Shown here: positions 33,081-43,969 of the stretch, in pieces
Numbering within the stretch: position 1 is the stretch's first letter
How the letters are laid out: every line of letters starts with the position of its first letter
NCBI GenBank assembly: GCA_951804985.1
Contig: OX638130.1
Span: 101,181,700 to 101,245,699, forward strand
Direction: 5' to 3'
Origin: Dryomyza anilis
Taxonomy: Eukaryota > Arthropoda > Insecta > Diptera > Dryomyzidae
DNA: 64,000 nt
Translations under genes and position numbers: made by a program
The notes under the pieces: model-generated
Database searches by the model: none
What the model saw: the letters and a program-made list of their open reading frames with translations, nothing else
Told to the model about the DNA's origin: nothing

Positions 33081-34149
33081 AATTAACAATAGAATATTTT
33101 TATAATATTGATTTCTTGGATATTAAAAATAGTTGTTTTTTTTACCTAATAAAGACTACAAAGATGAGAAATGAAATATTTTCTTGTTTTCAGAACTATA
33201 TTTCTTGGTTTAGCATAAAACTCTTAAGCATTATATAGACACCGTTTTAGAAATTAATTAATTAATAAACTGAATTTAAAAAAGTAAATTCTAGAAGTAT
33301 ACTGAATGATAAACCGAAAATAAGTTTTATGTTAAACAACACCATTTGGTAATATGTCTAAAATTCATTTCAATTGTTAGAAATTGAAATTCAATAAATT
33401 TATTTTTTATTTTTTTTTTAATTTAATGATGAGGTTTAGCATAAATATGTCTAAATTCCAGAACTTCTTATATATGCAATCAAAACTAGAGTTTCTGTCT
33501 ATTTTGGAATATTAACGACTAAAATTTCAGGAATCTAGAAATAGTTATAATAGTTAATAGTTACACTATTTCAAAATGTTCTTATTTAAAAAAAAAGCTA
33601 ATTAATTAAGTACTGTTATTTATTAATGGTTAAAAAAGTACTAATTAATATATTTTAATTCCAGCAATTTTTTTCTTTGCTATACAAAAAAAACGGACAG
33701 AAATTATCTTCGTAATTTCAAATATGTATTTCTTGTCTATCATAAAAATATATTTGAAACATTTTTTATGCATAAGTATTGTTCGTATTTATGCATATTC
33801 CAGACTATGTCAAAAATGAAAATTCAATATTTCTGAAAAAATTAATTTGGTATGTCATTTCAAGGTCAAGAGATATACTGCTTGATTTTAGAATTCATTT
33901 CTTGGTTTTTGTTATAAAATAAAAATAAAAATTGATTTTATGGCTTTAAATATTTTCCGGAACTAAATTCGAAATACATATTTAACATTGTTCTTTGTTT
34001 TAAGATAAAGTTGGGTATTATAGTTATAAATAAAAATTAATATTTTATAGTATATTAAGTGACTAGAGCCATGATCGTAAACTGATCATTGTGTTTTTAC
34101 CTTGTCCCAACCATTTTTGGATGTTTTTATTTTATCATTGACACAAACC
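33081..34149. other. AT-rich unassigned DNA
   Basis: Homopolymer-rich and without repeats or frames I can place. Confidence 0.35.
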
Positions 34150-34640
34150 ATTTTTATTAGAGCATAGATTTTTACAAAATATGATGAATTTATTCATAAA
34201 TATTATGAATTTTTTCGCCAACAAACAAATTCATCATATTGATACCACCGTTCATTAAATCACATATTGATGAATACATTCATTATATAAATGAAATTAT
34301 TCGTACTATCGAACATCATAGTAAAGAACGAAATATACAATACAATGAATTTGAATCGTCATATTGATGAATTTGTTCATATTATTTATGAATATTATAC
34401 CTTTTTACGAAATTTTCAAAAAAATATATTTTTTAGAAAATCATTCGAAAAAAAAGTGCTGCTGTAAAAATTTTATTTAAAAAATAACAGAAAAAATTAT
34501 TGAAAAAAATAATTATCCGAAAAAAAAAATGTTCAACAAAATAATTTTTTTAAATATATTTATTTATATACATATAACTTTTTATTAATAAAAAGTCGTA
34601 ATAATAAATATTTTACAAAACATTTTACTAATTTATGCAC
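34150..34640. mobile_element. D4 element copy, truncated
   Basis: ATATGATGAATTTATTCATA and TGATACCACCGTTCATTAAA match 36180-36262. The right part fades into TTCGAAAAAA tract and AACTTTTTATTAATAAAAAG. Confidence 0.7.
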
Positions 34641-34915
34641 GCCCATGTAGGAACAGGCTCAAGACTCAACCAGAACTGGCAGACCAATGCTTGGTTAAAA
34701 AACATTCGCCCAAGATTCAGCCAGAACTGCCACAGAAAGGGCTGGTTAATTAGATCTCGCCCACGACGGGCCCAACCTTGATCTGCCAAGACTTGGTTGA
34801 CCGTTGTTTACCCAAGACATAACAAATATTGGGTTTCAGTCTCGTTTAAAGTCTCGGTATATAAATCTTCGCCCAAAACTGTGTCAAGCTTGGACGGCCA
34901 AGGCTTGGTTTAGTG
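34641..34915. repeat. degenerate ~55-bp repeat, CAAGACTCAACCAGAACTGG type
   Basis: CAAGACTCAACCAGAACTGG, CAAGATTCAGCCAGAACTGC, CCAAGACTTGGTTGAC and CCAAGGCTTGGTTTAG recur over 275 bp. TTGGTT/AACCAA inversions within units may make it a decayed inverted repeat. Confidence 0.6.
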
Positions 34916-34984
34916 TACAAAACATCAAAACAAAAAAATAGAAAAGTCAGAAATATTTTGTTAATATTTGTGGATATATTTTAG

Positions 34985-35208
34985 GAGAATTGGTGCTTCT
35001 ATAGAATCAGCGTAATACAGGTAAGTTACGTTGAATAATTCTGAAATTATCCTTTGATGCACTTTCTTCAAGTCTGCAAGATGATGTTGAATGCAGATGA
35101 CGCGCATATCATTGTTGAGAGCAGCCAAAGGTGGGTTTTTTATGTTTTAATATGTTTGGATATTACGGCAAACATGCGTTTTTTGTTAATCGGTAATTTA
35201 AGCAATTA
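34985..35208 (+). CDS. possible two-piece mini-exon structure
   Basis: TATATTTTAG/GAG precedes a 36-nt open piece (12 codons, 34985-35020) ended by a textbook CAG/GTAAGT donor. Sixty bases later CTGCAAG/ATGATG could be the acceptor of a fly-sized intron. The joined frame stays open through LNADDAHIIVESSQ to AAG/GTGGGT at 35130, or reads on to a stop at about 35208. No family is recognised and the upstream exon is missing. Transposon origin or chance remain likely. Confidence 0.2.
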
Positions 35209-35228
35209 ATAATCAATTTGATTGTAGC

Positions 35229-35490
35229 GTTGGTGGCTCTGATGATTAGTTCGACTACGAGCATCACAGGTTCGCCTCACCACGTCTGCAATATCATTTA
35301 ATAGATATTTTTTCTTTATCGTGCTACCTCTCTCTTTGCAGACAAAGCTTATACCACGCCGCTCGGAGTCGGTATTAAACTGTATGTCCGTCATTGGGAT
35401 ACAAATATAAGACGCACTGCTGAAAAAGTGTAGGAGCGCTCGGCCTAGTTTTTTTCAGAGCATCAGCGCCAAACTATTATATTTTATAGT
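35229..35490 (+). mobile_element. SINE-2 (tRNA-derived), plus strand
   Basis: A-box-like TGGCTCTGATGATTAGTTCG (35233-35252) and B-box-like AGGTTCGCCTC (35268-35278) head the element. The body has CCACGCCGCTCGGAGTCGG, AAACTGTATGTCC and GGAGCGCTCGGCC, ending AGCGCCAAACTATTAT. Body words resemble a SINE I associate with higher flies. It is a different family from SINE-1. Confidence 0.7.
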
Positions 35491-35510
35491 CAATCAAATT
35501 GGGACATTAT

Positions 35511-35824
35511 AATAGTTTGGACATTATAATAGTTTGGCACTACAGTCCTATAAGAACTTAGACGGAGCTCTCTCACCATTTTGAGCTGTGCGTGTTATAT
35601 TTGTACTCAAAGTGGTGGGACCTACAGTTTATTGCCGAATCCGAACGTCGGGTGAGAGCTTTTCATAGGCAATGTTTTACTCTCGTAGGTCTTCCATTCA
35701 CTGCCGAGAGGTAGCGCGGTATAGAAAAATGTTTCTATGAAAAGATGTTGTTAACCCCAGTCCAGGCTTGAACCGGGGACCTTTCGGCTTGCAGTCCAAC
35801 GCACTAACCACTGAGCTACCGCGG
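35511..35824 (-). mobile_element. SINE-1 copy B, best preserved
   Basis: On the minus strand GGTAGCTCAGTGGTTAGTGC (A box, 35800-35819) and GGTTCAAGCCT (B box, 35764-35774) head the element. The body matches copy A and includes GGTCCCACCACTTTGAGTAC. GGACATTAT lies beside both ends (35502 and 35823) as a likely target duplication. Confidence 0.88.
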
Positions 35825-35840
35825 ACATTATGAATGTAAT

Positions 35841-36100
35841 AATAATATAACAGTTTGTAGCTACAGTCCTATAAGAACTTAGCTCGAGCTGTTGGTGGGA
35901 CCTACAATTTAATGCCGATTCTGAACGGCGGGGTGAAAGCTCTTCATAGGCAATTTTTTACTCTCGTAGGTTTGCCACTGACTGCCGAGAGGTATTGCGA
36001 TATAGAAAAATGTTTTCCTATGAAAACATGTTTTTAGCCCTAGTCCAAGTTTGATCATCGCAGTCCAACGCACTAACCTCTGAGCTACCGACGCTACCAT
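35841..36100 (-). mobile_element. SINE-1 copy C, B box lost
   Basis: The A box (36069-36087) is intact. The B-box region reads CCAAGTTTGATCATCGC, missing the bases around GGTTCAAGCCT found in copies A and B. It lies immediately beside copy B in the same orientation. A minus-strand frame across it is SINE sequence. Confidence 0.85.
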
Positions 36101-36163
36101 GAATGAATGTATGCACTCAGAAAAAGAGGGCAGTATACTATAATTTGGTACATGATTATACAC

Positions 36164-37112
36164 AGAAAAAAAAATTCTTCAATATGATGAATTTATTCAT
36201 AAATATTATGAATGTTTTCACCAACTACCAGATTCATCATATTGATACCACCGTTCGTTAAATGACATATTAATGAATGTATTCATTATATATATGAACA
36301 AAATATTCAATACAATGAATTTGAATTGTCATATTTATGAATTTGTTCATAATAATTAAAAAAAAAAAAGAATTATAAAATAATTCGAAAAAAAAATGTT
36401 GTAAAATTTTTATTTAAAAAATAAAAGTAAAAAAATTAAAAAAAAAATTCGGACAACAAAATTGTTCCGAAAATATTTTTTTTTTTAGAAAAAAAAATGT
36501 TTTTGAAAAAATAAATTTTTCGAAAAAAAATTTGTTCGAAAAAAAAGTTTTATTCGAAAAAAAAATATTTCGAAAAAAAAAACCTTTTCGAAAAAAGAAA
36601 TTGGAAAAAAAAATTTTTTCGAAACATTTTTTTTTTCGAAAAAACATTTTTTTTCAAAAATATATTTTTTATAAATATAACTTTTTATTAATAAAAAGTT
36701 GTAATTTAATAAATATATTATAAAACATTTTACTAATTTATGCATGTCAAGCAAGCATTATATAAGAAATAACACACAAGAACTACTTGAGAACTAAGAA
36801 GTAACGCAAACATTGAACGAAAAATAAAACATTTTGATAGAAATTTGTTTTAATGAACAGAGTTCTTCAATATGAAGAACTAATATGTTGTATTTTATAT
36901 TTTGGTTCATTAATATGATGAAACGTATTCTTCACATACAGTTCATCATATTCAAGAACACTTTTTCGACAGTTACCAAGCGTTCTTCATATTTATGATA
37001 GCATTAATAACATTGATGGCGTTAGTCATTAATATTATGAATGGTCCTTCAATACAATGAATCAAGGTTTGAAGAACGGAATTCAACAATATGATGTACA
37101 TTTTTTTCTATG
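36164..37112. mobile_element. D4 element, most complete copy (about 950 bp)
   Basis: It starts CACAGAAAAAAAAATTCTTC and ends ACATTTTTTTCTATGT, imperfect inverted ends, and is full of ATATGATGAA/TTCATCATAT words. A TTCGAAAAAAA tract fills 36380-36670. Lys/Phe-rich frames there are artefacts. No transposase. Confidence 0.75.
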
Positions 37113-38261
37113 TTTGCTCCACCTATCCAAATACATAGTAAAATATTTTTCTTTATTATTATTTATAACAATTAAAAATTCACTGATTTCGAAATTATTT
37201 TTCATAATTAAGATTTTAACATGTGACTTTTTTTGCGTGTAAACAGAAGAAGTAGCGCTGAAAATGGTAGGGACCTTCGGAATGGTATGCGCTCAAATTA
37301 AGCGTATGACAGCCACACAAGTACTATGTAAATATTTGCCACTAAGTAGTATAATTGCCAAAGCATACAAAAAAATAAATTATAGAAAACAAAAAAAAAA
37401 AAAAATTAAAAAAAAGCGAAACTAATCAATAATAAATAGTTACACAGTATCCTGAAAACATTCCGCAAAAAATAATTTCATAAATTCTAAACATTTTTTT
37501 TGTTTTTTATTCTTTCAGACATTTCAAGGACATTGACAAACCATCGCTAATAAAAGCAAAATGCGCAACATTAAAATAGCGACGGCCTGTTTGGTCTTAA
37601 AGCCTTAGCTAAGCAGCAGCACAGTAGGACTTGAGGCATATCCTGTGCTTTATTATAAAGCTTTATCTTTGTGAGAACCATCGGCTCGCATGGACTACCG
37701 TCCCCTCCTGTCCATTGCATTTGGCTCATTTAATGTAGCAAAAGTAAAGGGAATGGACAAAGAGGGAAATACGAAACAATAGACCATTAAAATGCTGCGG
37801 CAATGTCCTTCATCCTTCGTTGTATTTTGTGAATGTGAAAAACGGAAACGGACGTTGAGTGAATTTTTCGCAAACAAATTCATTCAGAAACCAAATATTT
37901 TTAGATGTACATCGTATGGGTATAGCAATCGAAATTAGTTGCTTTTTTAATGGGTTGGATGGGGTGAGAATTGTGACAGCTGAAGTATAAAATACCGAAA
38001 ACCCTTAAGGAGACTCATCAAAAAACTCAAAGTTCAACGCAATCTCATATCTAAAATGAATAATATCGATATCATTTTGCTAGCAATAACATTCTACAAT
38101 TTTTTTGTTAGTTGTAGTTCTTATAAATTTGGCAATATTCAACAGTAAAGTTAAATGAAGTATACAATTTACATAATTTGAGGGTAAGGTAGAAATAATC
38201 AGATTTTATGTATTGAATTTTGTAGTTTAGGAGAAATATTTTATTACTATTTTATTGTCTA
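37113..38261. other. AT-rich DNA and a unique island
   Basis: TTTTTTATTCTTTCAG at 37504-37519 is a good acceptor-like site. It is followed by a 19-codon frame (HFKDIDKPSLIKAKCATLK) to a stop near 37579, which could be a terminal exon but is too short to judge. The island 37500-37900 has ordinary fly intergenic composition and no repeats. Confidence 0.4.
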
Positions 38262-39240
38262 CTAGCTGGACCCGTGCACAACTCGTGCCAAGATTTTGTG
38301 AATTCATAGATATAATGCGATTTTATTAATATAAAAAAACATTATTATTATTTTTTATATCAGGGGCCCGTGCTTCGCTGTGGAAGTTTTTATTGGTTTT
38401 ATAAATGTAGTAACCAAATAATAATTCTCCAAATAACAATTCAGACAGTAGAATATTTCGCCGTAGAATTCTTCCCCGTAGAAATTTTCGCCGTAAAATT
38501 CTTCCCCATAGAACGCTTTACCGTAGAATTCTTCCCGGTAGAACTCTTCTCGGTAGATTTCTTCTCCGTAGAGTTTTTCCCAGTAGAAGTTTTAGTGTAG
38601 TTAGTTTTAATGTGGTGAGTTTTAGTGTGTTGAATTTTTAGTTTAGTGAATTTTTAGTACGGTGAGTTTTAGTGTGGTGTGTTTTAGTGTGGTGAGTTTT
38701 AATGTGTTGAGTTTTAGTGTGGTGAATTTTTAGTGTAGTGTTTAATGTGGTGAGTTTTATTGTGGTGAGTTTTAGTGCGGTGAGTTTTAGTGTGGTGAGT
38801 TTCGGTGTATTGAGTTTTTAGTATGGTGAGTTTTAGTGTGGTGAGTTTTAGTGTGGTGAATTTTTAGTGTGGTGAGTTTTAGTGTGGTGAATTTTGGTGT
38901 GGTGAGTTTTAGTGTGGTGAGTTTTGGTGTGGTGAGTTTTAGTATGCTGAATTTTTAGTGTGGTGAGTTTTATCGTGGTGAGTTTTAGTGTGGTGAATAT
39001 CAGTTTTTTGTTTCATCTTTTTAGATTGTGTATGTGCTGGGTTATGTCGTTTTGAAAGTTTAGGTTGTATGGGAGGTACCACGCCCCTTTGTCCAATCCC
39101 GCCCATATATAGCCTATGACACCCTCCGGACTCCTTAGTATCCCATGGCAAAATTTCAGTTAAATCGGTTCAGCGGTTTAGACGTGATGCTGGAACAAAC
39201 AGACAGACAGACCGACCGACAGACATTTGTAATATATAGA
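38262..39240 (-). mobile_element. complete non-autonomous Helitron, 979 bp
   Basis: Read on the minus strand it starts TCTATATATTACAAATGTC after an A and ends GTGCACGGGTCCAGCTAG before a T, both diagnostic Helitron ends. From its 5' end come a GTCTGTCTGTCTGTTTG run, GGGCGGGATTGGACAAAGGG, the TTTTAGTGTGGTGAG minisatellite (38588-39000), the GTAGAATTCTTCCCC minisatellite (38452-38590) and an inner CCCGTGCTTCGCTGTGG motif at 38369. No Rep/helicase is encoded, so it would depend on an autonomous relative. Confidence 0.9.
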
Positions 39241-39800
39241 TTGAAGAATTGTTTCGGCAAAGATTTTATCTGCAACCAAAGTGGAAGAACATTCCGGAAA
39301 AAATTATGTTTGAAAAAAAATGTTTGGGTAGAAATATCTCGTAGAAGAATTGTTTGGGTAGAAATGTCTTGCAGAAGAATTCCATGGGGAGAAGTGTCCT
39401 GCAGAGGAATTTTCTGGAAACGAATTCTTTCGATGAAGATTTTACCTTAGGGATGAATTGTCTGAAGAAGTGTTATCTTGCAGAAAATGTGCTTGGGAGA
39501 GAGTTGTCTCGAAAAGAAATGTCTGTGGAGAAGTGTTCTGGGGAAGAATTGTATGGAAAAATTGTCACGCGGAATAATTTTCTGATGAAAAGTGTATCGC
39601 AGAGGACTGGTTAACTGGGAAAAAATTGACTGGCGGAAGAAAATGTCTGACAGCGAATTGTTTCAGGGAAGAATTTGCTGGTTTAAAGATTCATGCTGAA
39701 GAAAACTTGTTTCGTTTAATAATTGTCTGAGGACAGATTGTCTCGAGGTAAGAATGGTCTTAGTGAAGAATTATCGGGGGAAGAATTGTCTTAACGATAA
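39241..39800. repeat. degenerate GAAGAATTGTCTGGG minisatellite
   Basis: Units such as GAAGAATTGTTTGGG, GAAGAATTCCATGGGG and GAAGAATTGTCTT repeat with ~15-bp spacing but drift strongly. The motif is the reverse complement of the Helitron's GTAGAATTCTTCCCC unit, suggesting a second, inverted Helitron remnant joined to the first. Confidence 0.7.
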
Positions 39801-40236
39801 ATTGTACGACACAAAATATATACCAAAATCATAGTAGAGTTTGTAATATAATTTGAAACTCTTTAAGTCGAGCAATGATGTTATTAACTTTAAATGTTTG
39901 AAGAAATTAAAAAAAAAAATAATTTTATAAATTAAAACATAAAAATTTATTGATAAAACTACACTGAAAAAAGATCATGAATACATTTTTTATTTTTTTT
40001 TTAGAGAACATATGGTCACTGACATGCTAATGGAACGAATGTGCATTTTTAAAAATGTTGTGTAATCAAATTATAAAGTTTGACTGGCTTTAAAAATTAG
40101 TAAAAATTATTATTTTTTAAATTTTTTTTTTTGTTATTTTGGTTTATTTATCAATTAGCATAACGTTTTTAAAATTTCTTTTGATTTGGACAACTTACTG
40201 AATTATAAATACGGAATTTGTGTGGCTATACCCCGA
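39801..40236. other. AT-rich unassigned DNA
   Basis: Poly-A/T tracts only. Confidence 0.35.
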
Positions 40237-40888
40237 CCAAAACGCAATTTTTTTCTTTTTGTGGCATAACTTTTTATGGATACAAGATCAAATAGTTATG
40301 TAAAAGCATTAATTGTTCTTTTTTAAAACACCTATCGTTTGGCACTATTATTAAAAAATAATTTAACGAAATTTTTGTTTTTTGCTAGAAAAATATTTAG
40401 TAAATTATTTTTAAATAATGATGCGAAATGTTAGGTGCATTAAAAACAAACAATTAATGCCTTTACTCCAATATTTTATCTTGTACCAATAAAACGTTAT
40501 CGCTTGCAAATGCAAAATTCGAAAAATTAAAAATCTTGTCATGCCAAAAGGGCGAATCTTGTTGTTTTTTTGCCATAACTCTTTATTGGTACAAGATAAA
40601 ATTGTAGTGTAGAGCAATTAAATGTTTGTTTTTAAAGCACCTATCCATTGGCATCATTATTTAAACTTTCGAATTATTTAAGTTTTCAAATTTTTGTTAT
40701 TAGCAAGAACATTATTTTTAAATAATGATGCCAATTGATATGTGCTTTAACGACAAACAATTCTTGCCTTTACACCACTATTTTATTTTGTACCCATGAA
40801 AATTTATGACGAAAAAACGAAAAGATTCGCCCTTTTGGCATGACAAGATTTCTATTTTTCAAATTCGCCCTCTTGGTTTTGTCTATTG
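40237..40888. repeat. double hairpin with perfect 30-bp inverted ends
   Basis: 40531-40560 and 40822-40851 are exact 30-base reverse complements (core TGTCATGCCAAAAGGGCGAA). Inside, 40569-40670 and 40710-40820 form a second pair of arms (GGTACAAGATAAAAT, TTTAAAGCACCTATC). The left half 40260-40500 is another hairpin of the same arms, so the arm occurs four times in alternating orientation. No coding frame. Confidence 0.9.
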
Positions 40889-42371
40889 TGGCTAGCAATA
40901 TCCAACAAAACCACACACGACTTTAGCACAGTATACTTGAGGAAAAACTGTGTTGTTCAGTGAAAAGTCGTTAAGTCCATTTTTCGATAAAATTGAGGTA
41001 AGTATGCCACTATAATAAAAATGAAAACATCTTTAAGTTGCAAAAGTCGTCGGAGTACTACATCTTATCAAACCGAAGATATTAAAAATGAAAAATCACT
41101 AACTACAAATGTTAATAAAATTCTGTTCAGTGAAAAGTACTCAAGTCCACAATTATACCTTGCCAAGGGTACAATTATATACATTTTGGACTTAAGCTAA
41201 AGATGAAGATATAGATGAGCATTCGTTATCAAAAAAATAATGCAATATTACTATAAATGTGGCGTAAAAAATCAGTCGTAATTGTATAGCACTTAGTGAT
41301 TTTTCAGAGAACGGCAATCGTCGATATCTAAATAAAACGGTGCTGTGTCCACAAAAATGGTCGAACATAAATAATTTTTGGATTTAATACTAGATATTAT
41401 GCAGTTCTTTCATATCTAATAAAAACTGAAATCAGATATCGTTATTTGGACACGCTGAACGATCGTTACTGTTTATATGCGACTTAATGATTTTTCACTG
41501 AACTAAAATCGTCGATATCTGAATAAAACATTGCTGAATCCACAAAAATGTTCGGATTTAAATGATTTTTGGATTAAATGATAGATATTATGCAGTTCAT
41601 TCATATCCAATTATAACTAAAATCAAATACCGTTATTTGGATACACTGATGCACTGTTACTCTTTATATGGAACTTTATTCCATATACGCAGAATTAGAA
41701 TAGCTGACCATCCGCCCCTACTTTCACTCAGAAAGGTATTGCAAGGCATTTGTCCCACTTTTCGAATCTATAATTAATGTAATCCCCGTGAACCGATCGT
41801 AGACCGCTCACCCACACCTTCTTCAACTCAAAATATGCTGTAAGTCGTTAGCATAGATTTTTGTTAGATTTTTATCTGGTCATTAAGGTACTCAAGGTAT
41901 TAGTTTTGTCACACGGCTATATCCTATTCTATATCCTATTCTAAAAAGTGAGTTTTTAAATTTTTATGGGGAAGCGGGTGACTGTTGTGTGGTGGATACT
42001 TGTTCTGAGAATTACACAAAAAACCCTGTTCTGTCTCCTTCATTTCTTTTTTTTGGTGGGTTCCAGGGAATGTCACCCCTCGACATTTTTTAAAATTATA
42101 TTTTTAATTTTTTTATTTAAAGTGGCCGTGACAAGTTGCGTAATTTATTTTCTATCCTTCAAGCATAGCACTTTTTGAATCCAATAATAATCTGATTTAT
42201 TATTTTAATTTATGTCTTTAAAAGCATTTATCTCAATACAATATGTTTGGACTTAGTGAATTTTCACTGAACGAAGACAGAAAAAATAAAAATTTTTGAA
42301 ATAATTCAAATTTTAACCAAAATTAATTTAATATATTTAAATTGTGACTAAAATTCCGAAAGTTATGAAAC
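40889..42371. mobile_element. TIR element with internal 191-bp tandem pair
   Basis: GTTCAGTGAAAAGT followed by AAGTCCA occurs at about 40953 and 41122. Its reverse complement GGACTTAGTGAATTTTCACT lies at about 42250-42274, so these can be terminal inverted repeats of a ~1.15-1.3-kb element. Inside, CTTAGTGATTTTTCA and ATCGTCGATATCT repeat with a 191-bp step (41292, 41483). No transposase seen. Confidence 0.65.
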
Positions 42372-42615
42372 TTTTGATTACTATACACTGAGATATATGA
42401 ATTCGAATTTTGGTAGTAAATTTTAATAATTTGAACTCGTTGTTGGCTCGTATATCTTTCCATCATGAAATGGCAAACCTTACTGAAGAGAAATGTCAAA
42501 AGAACGGCAAGAAATATGGCGTCGTTTGCTGTCCCTGTCGCTCTACTTTTGTAGCGTCCCTGTTGAAAAACCCGTGAAAAAAACTTTTGTAGCGCTCTTA
42601 TTGAAAAACCCTTTA
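42372..42615. mobile_element. FB-1 half copy
   Basis: ATATATGAATTCGAATTTTG through GCTCGTATATCTTTCCATCA, GTCGTTTGCTGTCCCTGTCG and CTTATTGAAAAACCCTTTA matches the loop and right arm of 26137-26479. The left arm is missing, so this copy cannot form the long hairpin. Confidence 0.9.
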
Positions 42616-42733
42616 AAATAAATTGAAAAACAAAATGTCGAAAACTAAAAATGTCGAAATTAAATATGGCGAAATCATTTTTTACCGATAAATTATAGAA
42701 AATATCAAAAAAACTGCAACATAACAGAGTAAC

Positions 42734-42771
<38 letters not shown>

Positions 42772-43610
42772 TATAGTAAATATAATAAAATTCGAAGATA
42801 AGATATAAAAAAGCAAAGGTTTAAAAAAAAAAAAACAACATATACACCATAATTATGAGTCCTATTGTAGAGAAAATCAGAATCTCCGCTACGAATTCGC
42901 ATTTTACTCTAGGATCCATGCGGAGATTTATATACTGCCTTCAAAATACCATCTAGGAATTTAGCTCGAACACTTAAAATAAATCAAAACAAATTTTGAA
43001 TTTTTTAAATTACTTTTTTTTTAAGGACATAAAATTTGAAGTTCAAGGATAATGACCATTGGTCTTATGTTCATGTTAAGAAGACTTAAATTTTCCAAAA
43101 GATAGTTTTAGTAATTTTAAAACGAAACATTAACAGAGTTTCTAGCATCAAGAAATATTTCAATATGAACCACGATACAAAAGTGATCATGAAAATGTTT
43201 TTAACTTTGGCCTGTATCTCTGGAAAAAATGATATATATAAAAATAGTGGTCGGAAAAATGTAAAAAAAAAGTTCTATGCAGATCTCGATGCCAAAATTT
43301 CATAGAAATCGAAGAGTGTGAGTTGCAAATCCTGTGCGATTTGGTGTGAAATTGCGATTTGAATGCGATTTAAAATTTGTATTTCAACATTTTGATATTT
43401 CGGCATTTTAATTTTCGACATTTTTTGATGTTATAAAAAAAAATGTTTTTGTATTTCAAGATTTCAAAGATTTTTCAAGATTTTCTAGCATTCAAATATT
43501 TTTCGACATGTTTTGATTCGGCCAAATATTGTTTCGGCGTTGTAAGACTATTAAATATTCGACATTTTTAGGTTTCGACATTTTTTTTTGTCGACATATC
43601 GTACGGATCG
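42616..43610. repeat. AAAATGTCGAAA-type repeat region
   Basis: TGTCGAAA/TTTCGACA words are scattered at 42630-42670 and 43370-43610, and are shared inverted with 60690-61080; the shared marker is GATCCGTAC beside CCTAAAAATGTCGAA. A TA run (42750-42775) and a decayed MITE-E half (43190-43360, CGATTTGGTGTGAAATTGC) are embedded. Confidence 0.65.
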
Positions 43611-43969
43611 CATAGTTAACTTATTTTTTGTTCTAATATTTTCAAAAATTTATTAAAAATAACAAAATTGTGAGATAATTTGATGAGTTTAGACAGAAAA
43701 CCATTTTAAAGTTGTGCTTAGTGATTGTAAAGTTTTAAAAAAAAAATTGAAAATTCATAAAATTTTTACACGGTGTCATCATTAATAAGCCGATTATTAC
43801 AAATACACATTTGTACACACGCTACTAAAACATTTCAACATTTTCAATTTTTTCACAACTTTGAATATTAAAAAAATTAAAAAAAATATATTTTTAGAAT
43901 TCTGTTATATTTGCGCATTTCTTTAATTCACTTCATTCAAAACCTATTTACTTATTGTGCATTCTTATT
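43611..43969. other. AT-rich unassigned DNA
   Basis: No feature recognised. Confidence 0.35.

Noticed and set aside
36380..36754. Lys/Phe-rich frames
   Set aside because: They are translations of TTCGAAAAAA low-complexity DNA.
38588..39000. CRISPR-like regular repeats
   Set aside because: The repeats are contiguous 15-mers without unique spacers, in a eukaryotic Helitron.
40982..41006. GAG/GTAAGTATG donor near 40992
   Set aside because: Strong donor word, but it lies in the end region of a TIR element with no open frame upstream.
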